DNA of 64,000 nt from a candidate division KSB3 bacterium (GCA_002748425.1 PDSJ01000028.1:1-64000), one strand, 5' to 3'; positions 15,699 to 25,304 are shown, numbered from the stretch's first letter. Made by a program: numbers and translations. The notes: generated by a model not told the origin, from the sequence alone.

Positions 15699-18600
15699 TT
15701 AGACAGCGGACTGCTGTTGACCAGTGCATAGCGATCGCGGAACATACACGCTGTCCCGGCCTGTGAGTTCTTCGATCTGCTGGACAAGCTGAATGGACGG
15801 CTGGATCGCAAATCTCTCTCCAGCTCTGACACAGGTGATCTTGTTGTCGCTGTCGATATATTTGAAGACCACCGGACAATCGCCGTGATGATCGCTCAGA
15901 AGCTGCTGAAGTCCTTCGAGGGTCCGGCGACGCAGCTTCAGAGCCTGCATGTCGATCAGGCAGTGCTTGTCTTCATGGCTCGGCAGGTGGATAGGCTTCA
16001 CTGTCCGGGCACGTAATTTTGGGGGATCACTTTCGGCAAGATTGAGCTGTCCGGTGACCAGAATTGCCAAATCTTCTTCGAGCAGTTTGTTATATTTCTC
16101 AAAAATGTGGGGAACCAGGATAACTTCGATGCCACCTTCCAGATCTTCAAGCCTGAAAAAAGCCATTTGATCGCCTTTTTTAGTGATTTTTTTGCGATAG
16201 GCTGTGACAATCCCGCCCATGACGACCCGGTCCCCGTCATGGCAGTCGAAGGCAGAGACAGTAGAAGCTGTCGTGGAACGCTTCATGCTTTGCAGATATT
16301 TGCTCAAAGGATGGCCGGTAATATAAAAACCGATCCCCTCCTTCTCAAATTTCAGCTTGTCGGCTTCGTCCCATTCGGGGATATCCGGAATCTGATCGTC
16401 TCCGGAGGATGACGCTGAGGACGCAGCTTCCAGCATTCCGAAGATGCTGGCCTGTCCGCTTTGCCGATCTTTTTGTGTCCGCTGGGCGATCTCGAAAAGC
16501 TTTTCCAGGCCTTTGACCATTGCGGCTCGCGGCCGGCCTGTGAAATCGAAAGCCCCGGAGCTAATCAGACTTTCGACCACCCGTTTATTGACCCGCGAGA
16601 GATCCACCCGTTCGCAGAAATCTTTCAGACCGTCATATTTCCCACCGGAGCCACGAACGTCGAGAATCGAATCCACTGCGCCGCTTCCTACGTTCTTGAC
16701 AGCTGCCAGACCAAAACGAATCTTTTGATCCACCACCGAAAAAGAGTGTTGGCTTTCGTTCACGTCCGGCGGCAAAATCGTAATGCCCATTTCACGACAT
16801 TCGTTAATATAGGTGACCACCCGATCAGTATTATCCATGTCGCTGGTAAGCAGTGCCGCCATTGACTCCACCGGATAATGGGCCTTGAGATACGCAGTCT
16901 GATAAGTAATCAGGGCATACGCCGCAGTATGGGATTTATTGAAGCCGTATCCCGCAAAATATTCCATCAGATTGAAGACTTCATCGGCTTTGCCTTCAGG
17001 AATATTTCGTTTGCGAGCCCCTTCCATAAAACGTTTACGCTGCTTGGCCATTTCCTCGACTTTTTTCTTGCCCATTGCTCGCCGCAGCAAATCGGCATCG
17101 CCCAACGTATAGCCGGCCAGCACATTGGATATCTGCATCACCTGTTCCTGGTAAATGATAACTCCGTAGGTTTCCTTCAGGATATTTTCCAGTTGCGGCA
17201 GCGGATATTCGATCGGGATGCGGCCATGTTTGCGTTCGATGAAGTCATCGACCATGCCGCTGCCCAGCGGACCGGGACGATAGAGCGCCAGCACCGCGAT
17301 AATATCTTCGAAGGTCTCAGGTTTCAGCTTGCGCAGCAGCTCGCGCATTCCGGAGCTTTCCAGCTGAAAGACGCCCAAGGTTTGCCCGCGCGACAAGAGT
17401 TCATAACTCGGGCGATCGTCCATCGGCAGATCCATCAGATCGAGCGTAACGCCGTGAACCTTTTCGATCATTTCCAGGGTGTCCTGAATCATTGTCAGGT
17501 TTCGCAAGCCCAGAAAGTCCATCTTCAGCAGCCCGATTTTTTCGAGATCGTTCATCGGGTACTGTGAAGAAATTTCATCACCTTCTTTTGTACCTTTATA
17601 CAGCGGGACAAATTCGACCAGCGGCTTTGGGGAAATCACGACACCGGCGGCATGAGTGGAGACATGCCGTGTCAGGCCCTCCAGGACCTGAGCGTTGTTC
17701 AGTAAGTCGGCGACCTGCCGGTCGTTTTCTTTTAACTCCCGCATTTCCGGCACGACTTCAAGACTTTTCTCCAGGCTGATATGTAATTGATTGGGGATGA
17801 GTTTGGCGAGTTTATCGACGTCTGCAAAGGGAATGCTCAGCACTCGTCCGACATCGCGGACAACTGCCTTTGCTCCCAGAGTTCCAAACGTAGCGATCTG
17901 TGAGACATTCTCTTTTCCGTATTTCTGCGCCACATAGTGAATCACTTCTTCGCGGCGATTCATGCAGAAATCAACGTCAATATCAGGCATACTTACCCGT
18001 TCGGGGTTCAGGAATCGCTCAAAAAGGAGATTATATTTGATCGGGTCGATGTCGGTAATCCGCATGCAGAAGGCGACCAGGCTTCCGGCCGCTGAGCCGC
18101 GTCCTGGGCCGACTGGAATGCCATTCTGCTTTGCATAATTGATAAAATCCCACACAATCAGGAAGTAGCCGGCATAGCCCATTGTTTTAATAATATCCAA
18201 TTCCACCTGAAGGCGTTCTTCATACTCTTTTCTGCATGCGTCATGCTGGTCCGGCGCGATATGCTTGAAAACGATCTCCAGCCGTTCTTCCAGGCCACTG
18301 CGGGAGAGCTTTTCCATGTACGAATCAAAGCTGTATCCCGCAGGAACGCCATATTCCGGAAGGATGATATTCCCGAATTCAAATTCAAAGTTACAGCGCT
18401 CGGCAATATTCAGGGTATTGTGCAAGGCATCGGGGTAATCGCTGAAAACTGCTGCCATCTCTTCCGCTGATTTGACGTAGAACTCGTTCGAGCCATACCT
18501 CATACGGTTCTCTTCATGAACGAAACGACCGGTGCCGATGCAGAGCAGGACATCGTGGGGAGTCGCATCGGCTTTATTCAGATAATGGCAATCATTGCTT

Positions 18601-19223
18601 GCCACAAGCGGGAGATCGAAATCTTTAGCCAGTTTTACCAGGAATGTGTTGGCCTTTTCCTGTTCCTTGATGTGGTGATACTGCATTTCAAGGTAAAAAT
18701 TATCTTTTCCGAAAATTTCACGGTATCGACCGGCAATTTCACGAGCTTTGGCCTCGTTCTCATGGAGATACCAATATGGGACCGCTCCCTTTAAGCAGGC
18801 GCTCAGTCCGATCAGGCCTTCGGCGTGCTGACTCAAGATATCCATGTCAATACGCGGTTTGTAGTAGAAACCGTCGATGTAGCCGTCACTGACCAGCTTG
18901 ATCAGATTTTTATAGCCGGTTTCATCTTGCGCCAGCAGCACGAGATGATTCGAGGCGCCTGAAATGCCGTGTGTTGAACTTTTGTCAAGACGGCTTTCTG
19001 GAGCGATATAGACTTCGCAGCCGATAATCGGCTTAATGCCGGCTTTTTTCGCTTGCTGAAAAAACTGTACTGCACCGAACATGTTGCCGTGGTCGGTAAT
19101 TGCCACGGAGCGCATCCCCAGGTCCTTGACTTTTGTGACAAGTTTATCGATCCGGTTCGCGCCGTCCAGTAAGCTAAACTCCGTATGCAGATGCAGATGG
19201 ACAAAATCTGTTATGTTTCCCAT
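15699..19223 (-). CDS. dnaE: DNA polymerase III alpha subunit
   Basis: The replicative polymerase, 1174 residues. An N-terminal PHP domain starts VHLHLHTEFSLLDGANRI. The polymerase palm contains the catalytic Asp pair in MPDIDVDFCMNRRE and the GPGRGSAAGSLVAF motif. A helix-hairpin-helix region follows (FNKSHTAAYALITYQTAYLK lies before it), then an OB fold (VMGGIVTAYRKKITKKGD). The beta-clamp-binding stretch is not obvious by eye. The start has CTGGAG nine bases upstream. The reading frame converges with tsaC, with 29 bases between the ends. Confidence 0.97.
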   Translation of the reverse strand: MGNITDFVHLHLHTEFSLLDGANRIDKLVTKVKDLGMRSVAITDHGNMFGAVQFFQQAKKAGIKPIIGCEVYIAPESRLDKSSTHGISGASNHLVLLAQDETGYKNLIKLVSDGYIDGFYYKPRIDMDILSQHAEGLIGLSACLKGAVPYWYLHENEAKAREIAGRYREIFGKDNFYLEMQYHHIKEQEKANTFLVKLAKDFDLPLVASNDCHYLNKADATPHDVLLCIGTGRFVHEENRMRYGSNEFYVKSAEEMAAVFSDYPDALHNTLNIAERCNFEFEFGNIILPEYGVPAGYSFDSYMEKLSRSGLEERLEIVFKHIAPDQHDACRKEYEERLQVELDIIKTMGYAGYFLIVWDFINYAKQNGIPVGPGRGSAAGSLVAFCMRITDIDPIKYNLLFERFLNPERVSMPDIDVDFCMNRREEVIHYVAQKYGKENVSQIATFGTLGAKAVVRDVGRVLSIPFADVDKLAKLIPNQLHISLEKSLEVVPEMRELKENDRQVADLLNNAQVLEGLTRHVSTHAAGVVISPKPLVEFVPLYKGTKEGDEISSQYPMNDLEKIGLLKMDFLGLRNLTMIQDTLEMIEKVHGVTLDLMDLPMDDRPSYELLSRGQTLGVFQLESSGMRELLRKLKPETFEDIIAVLALYRPGPLGSGMVDDFIERKHGRIPIEYPLPQLENILKETYGVIIYQEQVMQISNVLAGYTLGDADLLRRAMGKKKVEEMAKQRKRFMEGARKRNIPEGKADEVFNLMEYFAGYGFNKSHTAAYALITYQTAYLKAHYPVESMAALLTSDMDNTDRVVTYINECREMGITILPPDVNESQHSFSVVDQKIRFGLAAVKNVGSGAVDSILDVRGSGGKYDGLKDFCERVDLSRVNKRVVESLISSGAFDFTGRPRAAMVKGLEKLFEIAQRTQKDRQSGQASIFGMLEAASSASSSGDDQIPDIPEWDEADKLKFEKEGIGFYITGHPLSKYLQSMKRSTTASTVSAFDCHDGDRVVMGGIVTAYRKKITKKGDQMAFFRLEDLEGGIEVILVPHIFEKYNKLLEEDLAILVTGQLNLAESDPPKLRARTVKPIHLPSHEDKHCLIDMQALKLRRRTLEGLQQLLSDHHGDCPVVFKYIDSDNKITCVRAGERFAIQPSIQLVQQIEELTGRDSVYVPRSLCTGQQQSAV

Positions 19224-19271
19224 ATATTTCTCCAGGGATGCCGAAGAGAGAAGCGTCTCTTCCTGTATGCC

Positions 19272-20459
19272 TTATTTTCCTTCTTGTTGCAGCAGCTCTT
19301 CGACAATATCAAAACGTTGCAGTCTGTTCAACGCTCTTCTTTCATGTGCTGGAAGCGTCTGCTCTGCCCGTTGATCGAGAAAGACTTGCGGGCCGGCATT
19401 CAACGCACGGGCGTTGCTCCCGGGCAATGGATCGTTGTCAAGATCGGTGTTTCCGGCAGGGCGGTGATAGACTATTGACATATGGAGCTGATCGTAGAGG
19501 CTGTAAGTCCCCCCGAACTCTCCGGTTTTCACCATCACTGAAGGCTTTCCGCCCCATTTTGGTTCAGAGCTGTGCCGGAAGCCGAAGCCGTGCCCGGATT
19601 CATGGGCGACAATCTCTTCAAACGCAATGCGTGAAGGATTAGCGGCTTTATAGTAACGATCGTTATCAAGCACGAAGACCAGGGCCTTATGAATCGTACT
19701 GGTGGTCGGAGAGATAAAATCCGGAATCGTATAGGTCAGTCCATAGGCTCCTGAGAGTTGGAGTGAGTCGTCAAACGAGATTACAAAGGCGTTATCCGGA
19801 ATTTGTGCAACACTGACATCGCTGGCAAAATAGCGCTGCTCAATATCGATCGCGCTGTAAAAATTCCCGGTAAAAATTGGCACGATTTCTTTTAACACCC
19901 GTATTGTCGCATCGATCGTCCACTGGTCGATCGTGCCGTCTTTTGCAGCGGCTGCGTTGGTGTTGATATAGAATTTCGGCGGCTGCGGGTTTGTCCAGCG
20001 ATGCGTCGGAAAGATATCACGTTCCAGGGGATGATTCCCCCTGGCAAGTTCTCGATAAAAGTTGAGGTCAAAGCTGCTGCCTGTTTCGATTGCGTCAACT
20101 GATATCGAGCGCCCGTCTCTTGCAGTATTGACGACTTTTGTTCTGGGATAAATTCCCTCTCCGGAAAGAATCACTGCCAGACTGCCTTCTCCCACGCCAT
20201 AGAGCAGAAAACTGCCGTCACTCTCTGTTATCACGGAACGCGAATTGACCGATACCGTCACTCCAGCCAGCGATCGTCCGTAGACGGTTCCAACAACCCT
20301 TCCCGCCAGATTCCCTTGACCAGGGTCGAGCGCTAAACCGTCGGTTTTATCAGGCGGCCCGCTAATGCCGCTGTTCTTCTTGTCATCATGACAGCCGCTG
20401 AAACAGAGTAAAGCAGCCATCATGATGACAAGAAGAGCTCTCGCAGTGTAGTGCATCAT
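19272..20459 (-). CDS. Lipoprotein with metzincin-type zinc protease domain
   Basis: A 395-residue predicted lipoprotein. The signal peptide ends in the lipobox FSGC, giving lipid-modified Cys23. Residues about 50-122 look like a carboxypeptidase regulatory-like (beta-sandwich) domain: GRVVGTVYGRSLAGVTVSVNS. Residues about 160-340 hold a protease domain with HESGHGFGFRH (286-296), the HExxHxxGxxH zinc motif of metzincins, a possible Met-turn at SVMV (307-310) and a trailing LYDQLHMSIVY that matches the usual D..H..Y end of these domains. It is therefore an exported zinc endopeptidase. It lies upstream of dnaE, with a short hairpin (19243-19262) between; a shared role is not evident. Confidence 0.75.
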   Translation of the reverse strand: MMHYTARALLVIMMAALLCFSGCHDDKKNSGISGPPDKTDGLALDPGQGNLAGRVVGTVYGRSLAGVTVSVNSRSVITESDGSFLLYGVGEGSLAVILSGEGIYPRTKVVNTARDGRSISVDAIETGSSFDLNFYRELARGNHPLERDIFPTHRWTNPQPPKFYINTNAAAAKDGTIDQWTIDATIRVLKEIVPIFTGNFYSAIDIEQRYFASDVSVAQIPDNAFVISFDDSLQLSGAYGLTYTIPDFISPTTSTIHKALVFVLDNDRYYKAANPSRIAFEEIVAHESGHGFGFRHSSEPKWGGKPSVMVKTGEFGGTYSLYDQLHMSIVYHRPAGNTDLDNDPLPGSNARALNAGPQVFLDQRAEQTLPAHERRALNRLQRFDIVEELLQQEGK

Positions 20460-20685
20460 ATATTCCTTATGTCATCAGATGTGTATGAATGCTTAAAAAT
20501 GCTCCTGCATATATGATGGAACTCAAGCGCTTTTCGTCAAGAGAATAGATCACTTTTTCCATTTCAGGGAGATTATATGAAAAATTAACTTGACATAAAC
20601 ATCATTTTCTACTTTTTTTTGCTTTAAATCAAATTTAAAGAGAATTTTTATAAAAATAGAATTATACAATGAGAGGTGAGACGTT

Positions 20686-20877
20686 ATGGAGGCGCTGACA
20701 CAGGTCAAACATGAATTGATTCGTGTACTGGAAGAGAATGACTTCGAGCATCTTACCTATGGCGAACAAGCCCGGCTTCGAGATTATCTGCAACAAATTT
20801 CTCACACTCTCAAACTTGCCGCTGATCCTCGCCGGCCCCGAAAGACATTCAGAGCGTTGTCGCGCTCGTTAAATTAG
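20686..20877 (+). CDS. Small conserved-looking protein of unknown function
   Basis: A 63-residue charged, helical protein (VKHELIRVLEENDFEHLTYGEQARLRDYLQQISHTL) with a basic C-terminus (DPRRPRKTFRALSRSLN). A clear ribosome binding site (GAGAGGTGAG) precedes the ATG, and an upstream TTGACA lies at 20590-20595 in an A/T-rich region. No Cys, membrane helix or known motif is seen. It converges with the MutY-like gene, with 18 bases between the stops. The function is unknown. Confidence 0.6.
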   Translation: MEALTQVKHELIRVLEENDFEHLTYGEQARLRDYLQQISHTLKLAADPRRPRKTFRALSRSLN

Positions 20878-20895
20878 GATCGCATTAGAACGAAT

Positions 20896-21564
20896 TTACG
20901 TATATTTCGGATACGCCAGGCACCAGATCGTCATCGGACACAGCAGGCAAAGAGGTTTTCGGGCTGTACACAACATGGCTCCAAAATCCATAAGCCCCTG
21001 ATTATAATCGTAAGAGCGCTTTTGTGGAAGCAGCTCTTCGGCAAGTGTCCAAATCTTTTTAGCGTCAGCACTGTTTTCAGAGCTGTTTTTACCATAAAAT
21101 ACCCGCTGTAACAGCCGGTCGACATTTGTGTCCACCAGCGGAACGCTTTTCCCATGACCAAAGCAGGCGATGGCGCCTGCCGTATATTGACCAATCCCTT
21201 TGAGTTTCTGTAACTCATCAGGGGTATTCGGGATCTCTCCTCCGTATTTCGCCTGTACTTCGCGGGCAATTGTCTGGAGACGGACCGGACGGATGTTGTA
21301 ACCCAGGGGCTTCCAGTCCTCTTTGAGTTGTTCAGTTCGGGCTTCAGCGAGCGCGTTGATATTCGGATATTTCTCGAGGAATTCGTGATATTTTGGAATC
21401 ACACGATCGACCTGCGTTTGTTGCAGCATAACCTCAGAGATGAGAATATGGTAAGGATTCTCTGTTTCTCTCCAGGGAAGTTGCCGTCCGTAGGTTTCAT
21501 ACCATTCAAGCAGCGCCTGACGAAATTGCCTCTTTTTTTTCTTCGTGATTCTCGGAGCGCCCAT
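20896..21564 (-). CDS. MutY-like adenine/mismatch DNA glycosylase, short form
   Basis: A 222-residue HhH-GPD glycosylase. Key elements are SEVMLQQTQV with the catalytic Glu, the hairpin LKGIGQYTAGAI, the catalytic Asp in VDTNVDRLLQR, and the [4Fe-4S] cluster Cys pattern C-x6-C-x2-C-x5-C in CTARKPLCLLCPMTIWC. MutY proteins normally run about 350 residues, with a NUDIX-like domain that recognises 8-oxoG; here the protein ends just after the cluster. It could be a T:G mismatch (Mig-like) enzyme or a MutY that discriminates less. The Tyr in GQYTAG is compatible with either. Confidence 0.82.
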   Translation of the reverse strand: MGAPRITKKKKRQFRQALLEWYETYGRQLPWRETENPYHILISEVMLQQTQVDRVIPKYHEFLEKYPNINALAEARTEQLKEDWKPLGYNIRPVRLQTIAREVQAKYGGEIPNTPDELQKLKGIGQYTAGAIACFGHGKSVPLVDTNVDRLLQRVFYGKNSSENSADAKKIWTLAEELLPQKRSYDYNQGLMDFGAMLCTARKPLCLLCPMTIWCLAYPKYT

Positions 21565-21649
21565 CTATACGGCCTTTCCTTTCCGCATGAATAACGCTCA
21601 TCTGAGCGTTTAGCCATTTTCAAATAAGCTCTGACGGTTTGCGCTGAGA

Positions 21650-22954
21650 CTATAGCTTTACAACACGATCTCGCGGGTCGGAAATATTTTTCGTGACGTT
21701 ACGGGTATCGACAAAGATTTGGGAATGCTCTACCATCCATTGATAGTCAAAGGCAGAGTGATCCGTGACCAGCACGGTACAATCCATTGATTTCAAAAAG
21801 TCGGAGCTGAGTTCGGACGAATTCAGCGTCATACTATTTTCCGAGAACTGAGGGATGTATGGATCGTGATAATATAATTCCGCCCCTTTTTTTTCCAGAA
21901 TACTGATAATATCAAGGGCCGGCGACTCTCGGACATCATTAATATCGCGTTTATATGCAATTCCTAACATGAGTATGCGTGAGCCTTTCACGCTTTTCTG
22001 GTGCTTGTTCAGTGCATCGACGATTCTCGTGACAACATGGGCCGGCATCGACGCATTGATTTCTCCGGCTAATTCGATAAACCTGGCATTATAGTTCAAG
22101 GTCTTCATCTTCCAGGCCAGATAATACGGATCGATTGGGATACAGTGGCCCCCTAAACCGGGCCCCGGATAAAAGGGCATAAAACCGAAAGGTTTGCTTG
22201 CAGCAGCTTGAATCACTTCCCATACATCGACTTCCAGTTTATCGCACATCAGGGCGAGCTCGTTCACCAGCCCGATATTCACACTGCGGAAGGTATTTTC
22301 GAGCAGCTTGACCATTTCAGCACACTTTGTCGAAGAAACCGCAATAACAGTATTGATGGCGTGTTCGTAAAGCCATTTGGCGACGTCTGAACATTGCGGC
22401 GTTACGCCTCCGATCACTTTTGGGGTATTCTTCGTGTTATAGTGCGCATTACCGGGATCGACACGTTCTGGAGAAAAGGCCAGAAAAAAGTCTTTTCCAA
22501 CCTCTAAGCCGCTTTTAGACAGTTCCGGTAAGATGGCTTCATCAGTCGTGCCAGGATAGGTCGTACTTTCCAGCACGATCAATTGACCCGGGTGGAGGAA
22601 GTTCCGAATTTCCTGTACCGCAGCCATAATGTAAGAGATGTCAGGATCTTTGCTCTTTCGCAGAGGAGTCGGGACACAGATGCTGACTGCATCGATTTCT
22701 CGCAGAACGGAGAAATCACTCGAAGCCCTCAACATCCCTTGAGTCACAAGCTCCTCAAGATCTGCCTCCGGCACATCCTGAATATAAGATTTCCCGGCAT
22801 TTACAGCATCCACTTTACGCAAATCGATATCGATCCCGATGACCGGAAAACCAGCCTGTCCGAATTCAACAGCCAGAGGCAGTCCGACATAGCCCAGCCC
22901 GATGACTCCTATTTTCGCTGTGTTGTCTTGAATCTTTTTTTTCAACTCTGTCAT
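21650..22954 (-). CDS. UDP-N-acetylglucosamine/mannosamine-type 6-dehydrogenase
   Basis: A 434-residue nucleotide-sugar dehydrogenase that oxidises a UDP-HexNAc to the uronic acid with two NAD+. The NAD-binding motif is GVIGLGYVGLPLAVEFG, followed by VSICVPTPL and ESTTYPGTTDE. The catalytic Cys is in PGLGGHCIPIDPYYLAWK, and KRDINDVRESPALDII lies in the C-terminal UDP-binding domain. It resembles WbpA/WecC more than UDP-glucose dehydrogenase. It would supply an acidic sugar for surface polysaccharide. It lies 33 bases after rpe in the same direction, though no polysaccharide genes surround it. Confidence 0.9.
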   Translation of the reverse strand: MTELKKKIQDNTAKIGVIGLGYVGLPLAVEFGQAGFPVIGIDIDLRKVDAVNAGKSYIQDVPEADLEELVTQGMLRASSDFSVLREIDAVSICVPTPLRKSKDPDISYIMAAVQEIRNFLHPGQLIVLESTTYPGTTDEAILPELSKSGLEVGKDFFLAFSPERVDPGNAHYNTKNTPKVIGGVTPQCSDVAKWLYEHAINTVIAVSSTKCAEMVKLLENTFRSVNIGLVNELALMCDKLEVDVWEVIQAAASKPFGFMPFYPGPGLGGHCIPIDPYYLAWKMKTLNYNARFIELAGEINASMPAHVVTRIVDALNKHQKSVKGSRILMLGIAYKRDINDVRESPALDIISILEKKGAELYYHDPYIPQFSENSMTLNSSELSSDFLKSMDCTVLVTDHSAFDYQWMVEHSQIFVDTRNVTKNISDPRDRVVKL

Positions 22955-22987
22955 AATTTTTTATACTGCTGCACGTCAAGTCCAAGC

Positions 22988-23644
22988 TTACGCGCAGGCG
23001 GCTTTCATCTCCTGAATAATTTTTCCCCGGTCGGGAGCGTTGAACACGGAAGAACCTGCCACAGCGATTGTGACACCGGCTTCAGCGAGATCCCGGATGT
23101 TTGAGGGCGAAGCCCCTCCATCGACTTCAATCTCGACGTCTGAACGTTTTCGCTCTTTCAGCATATTGGCAAGCGATCGAATTTTCTGCAAACTTGACGG
23201 GATAAACGTCTGACCTCCAAAACCCGGATTGACCGACATAACCAGCACCATATCGATCTCATCGAGAATTGCATCCAGGCAATGCAGCGAAGTTGCCGGA
23301 TTCAGGGAAACACCGGCCTTCATCCCGCGTTTCCTGATTTCGCTCACAGTACGATGCAGATGGTGACAGACCTCGACGTGAACGGTCAGGTAGTTCGCGC
23401 CGCTGTCGGCAAATTCGTCGATAAAGTCATTGGGATTCGTGATCATTAAATGCACATCTATGGGGAGGGAGGTATACTTTGTAATTGAGCGAAGCACAGG
23501 AGGGCCGATCGTTAAATTCGGCACAAAATGTCCATCCATCACGTCAATGTGTAAGATGTCTGCGCCGCCCTGTTCAACATCTTGGATCTCATCGTGTAAA
23601 CGAGCGAAATCCGCTGAAAGGATCGATGGGGCAATTTTTATCAT
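22988..23644 (-). CDS. rpe: Ribulose-phosphate 3-epimerase
   Basis: Interconverts ribulose 5-phosphate and xylulose 5-phosphate. It is a 218-residue TIM barrel with the standard blocks IKIAPSILSADFARL, LHIDVMDGHFVPNLTIGPPV, VLVMSVNPGFGGQTFIP and EVDGGASPSNI, which hold the metal-binding His/Asp residues and the phosphate loop. The start has GGAGAAATT nearby. It follows the PASTA protein gene by 63 bases and is probably cotranscribed with it. Confidence 0.96.
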   Translation of the reverse strand: MIKIAPSILSADFARLHDEIQDVEQGGADILHIDVMDGHFVPNLTIGPPVLRSITKYTSLPIDVHLMITNPNDFIDEFADSGANYLTVHVEVCHHLHRTVSEIRKRGMKAGVSLNPATSLHCLDAILDEIDMVLVMSVNPGFGGQTFIPSSLQKIRSLANMLKERKRSDVEIEVDGGASPSNIRDLAEAGVTIAVAGSSVFNAPDRGKIIQEMKAACA

Positions 23645-23707
23645 GACAATTTCTCCTTCGGCAAGAAGTCATCCGTTAGTCTAAGTACGTTCAAGCGTTC
23701 TGCAGGA

Positions 23708-24688
23708 CTAGTCAGCGCTTATTCGTTGAATACGTTCAAGCGTCCCGTCCAGCCAAATCTCAACGGACGTAGGCCCAACGACTGGTATGCGAACTGTCAC
23801 TCGCCGTCCGGAGGCAACAAATTCACGAAACATTTCAGAACTGCCTTCAGCGTTCTTCACGACAACGGCAACATCCCGTGTAAAGGGACCGGGCGGGAGC
23901 GTATAGTCCACGGTATAATACGCGACAGGGGGCGGAGCAGTGACTCTCCGTCTCCCTGACTGACCATTACGGCTCACAACAAAGGTCACCATATTCTGCT
24001 CTTCGACAAGAGTTCCAGCTTTTGGAGTCTGGCTGAGAACTGTATCGGGCGGGATGAGAGGATAATCTTCCCGCGCGACTCTATTCAGCTTCAGACCGAG
24101 CCGTTCAACGACCTGCGCGGCATATTCCAATCGTTCTTCAACCAGATCCGGCATCACCATCACGCGCTTATGGGCACCGCGACTCACCAGGAGATCGACC
24201 TGTTCCCCCAGCGTGGCATTGCTTCCTGGACGAGGACGTTGCGTCACGATCGTATCAACAGGACTTTCATCTGAGTGAACGTACGCCACATCCCCAATCC
24301 TGAATCGGCTCTGCCGGATAAGCCGACGGGCTTGTCCCCAGTTTTTTCCAGTCACATCAGGAAGCGTTACTGTTTCAATACCATCACTGACGTTGATACG
24401 GATCAGCGCATTTTTCGCACTTTTCGTGCCCGGTTCGGGGTCTTGAGCGAGGATATGATCCCTGGGAATCTTCGTATCAATTTGTCGTCCGGCGACCTTG
24501 AGATGCAAATGACGCTCAGTCAATAAATTTCTGGCATACTCAAGGTCTTTTCCGATGAGATCGGGAACTTCGACTTCGCTGACAGCGAAAATATATCGAT
24601 ACGTGGCGATCCCGCTGAAAATGGTCAGAGAAAAAAGAAAACAACAAAAAATAAGGCTTTTAAGGAGTCCGAGAACTATTTTAGGCAT
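23708..24688 (-). CDS. Membrane-anchored PASTA-repeat protein
   Basis: A 326-residue protein with an N-terminal membrane helix (SLIFCCFLFSLTIFSGIATY) and an extracytoplasmic part. Three PASTA repeats follow, starting at VEVPDLIGKDLEYARNLL, VTLPDVTGKNWGQARRLI and MVMPDLVEERLEYAAQVV. PASTA domains bind muropeptides or beta-lactams in Ser/Thr kinases and penicillin-binding proteins, but no kinase or transpeptidase domain is attached. A C-terminal beta-rich region follows (about 255-326, VAYYTVDYTLPPGPF). It overlaps the DUF502 gene by eight bases. A role in sensing or organising the cell wall is an inference. Confidence 0.85.
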   Translation of the reverse strand: MPKIVLGLLKSLIFCCFLFSLTIFSGIATYRYIFAVSEVEVPDLIGKDLEYARNLLTERHLHLKVAGRQIDTKIPRDHILAQDPEPGTKSAKNALIRINVSDGIETVTLPDVTGKNWGQARRLIRQSRFRIGDVAYVHSDESPVDTIVTQRPRPGSNATLGEQVDLLVSRGAHKRVMVMPDLVEERLEYAAQVVERLGLKLNRVAREDYPLIPPDTVLSQTPKAGTLVEEQNMVTFVVSRNGQSGRRRVTAPPPVAYYTVDYTLPPGPFTRDVAVVVKNAEGSSEMFREFVASGRRVTVRIPVVGPTSVEIWLDGTLERIQRISAD

Positions 24689-25304
24689 CGGCTTGCTGCA
24701 GGAGAGAACCCGGAGGGTGAAGAATTCCTCCGGAGACTACCATTTTGAGGCCATCTTCAATACTTATCGGCAGCACAACCACTTCCTTTTTCGGAACCAG
24801 CAGTAAAAAGCCGGTGGTCGGGTTTGGTGTGGTGACGACAAAAACATTCAGGAGAATTTCTGGAATTTTTTCCTGAATTTCTCCTCCAGAGTCAGCGGTG
24901 ACAAAGCCAATCGTATAACTGCCTCTTTTAGGATATTCCAACAGGACAACCTGTGTAAAAGCCTGGCGTTGTTCTGCGGTTAAGGTTTCGAGAAACTGTT
25001 TGGCGCCGTTATAAATTGTCCCGATAAATGGAATCTTTGCCACGAGATATTCGCCGAAAGAGACAAACGCACGGCCAAGCATATTGGTAACCAGGAGTCC
25101 GACCACAAACACGATCAAAATCGTACTCGCAATCCCCAGACCAGGGATATGCCGTTCTGTTAATCGAAGGGCTAGAGGCGCGAATAAACCATCCAGCCAC
25201 CGGAACATCATTTGCAGTAACACTAGCGTGATGCCGACCGGTAAAACAATAACAAGTCCTGCAATAAATTTGTTTCGAACGGTATATCGAAGGCTTGACA
25301 GCAT
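24681..25304 (-). CDS. DUF502 family membrane protein
   Basis: A 207-residue protein with two N-terminal helices (FIAGLVIVLPVGITLVLLQMM and LGIASTILIVFVVGLLVTNML) and a C-terminal cytosolic domain. The family motifs KIPFIGTIYNGAKQFLETL, VVLLEYPKRGSYTIGFVT and VFVVTTPNPTTGFLLLVPK are all present. The biochemical role of the family is unknown; plant homologues (LCV/COV) affect patterning. It lies between rpoA and the PASTA protein on the same strand and overlaps the latter, so it is likely translated with it. Confidence 0.9.
   Translation of the reverse strand: MLSSLRYTVRNKFIAGLVIVLPVGITLVLLQMMFRWLDGLFAPLALRLTERHIPGLGIASTILIVFVVGLLVTNMLGRAFVSFGEYLVAKIPFIGTIYNGAKQFLETLTAEQRQAFTQVVLLEYPKRGSYTIGFVTADSGGEIQEKIPEILLNVFVVTTPNPTTGFLLLVPKKEVVVLPISIEDGLKMVVSGGILHPPGSLLQQADA

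Noticed and set aside
16878..17567. Plus-strand 229-codon frame inside dnaE
   Set aside because: It is antisense to strongly conserved dnaE sequence and resembles no known protein; a shadow frame.
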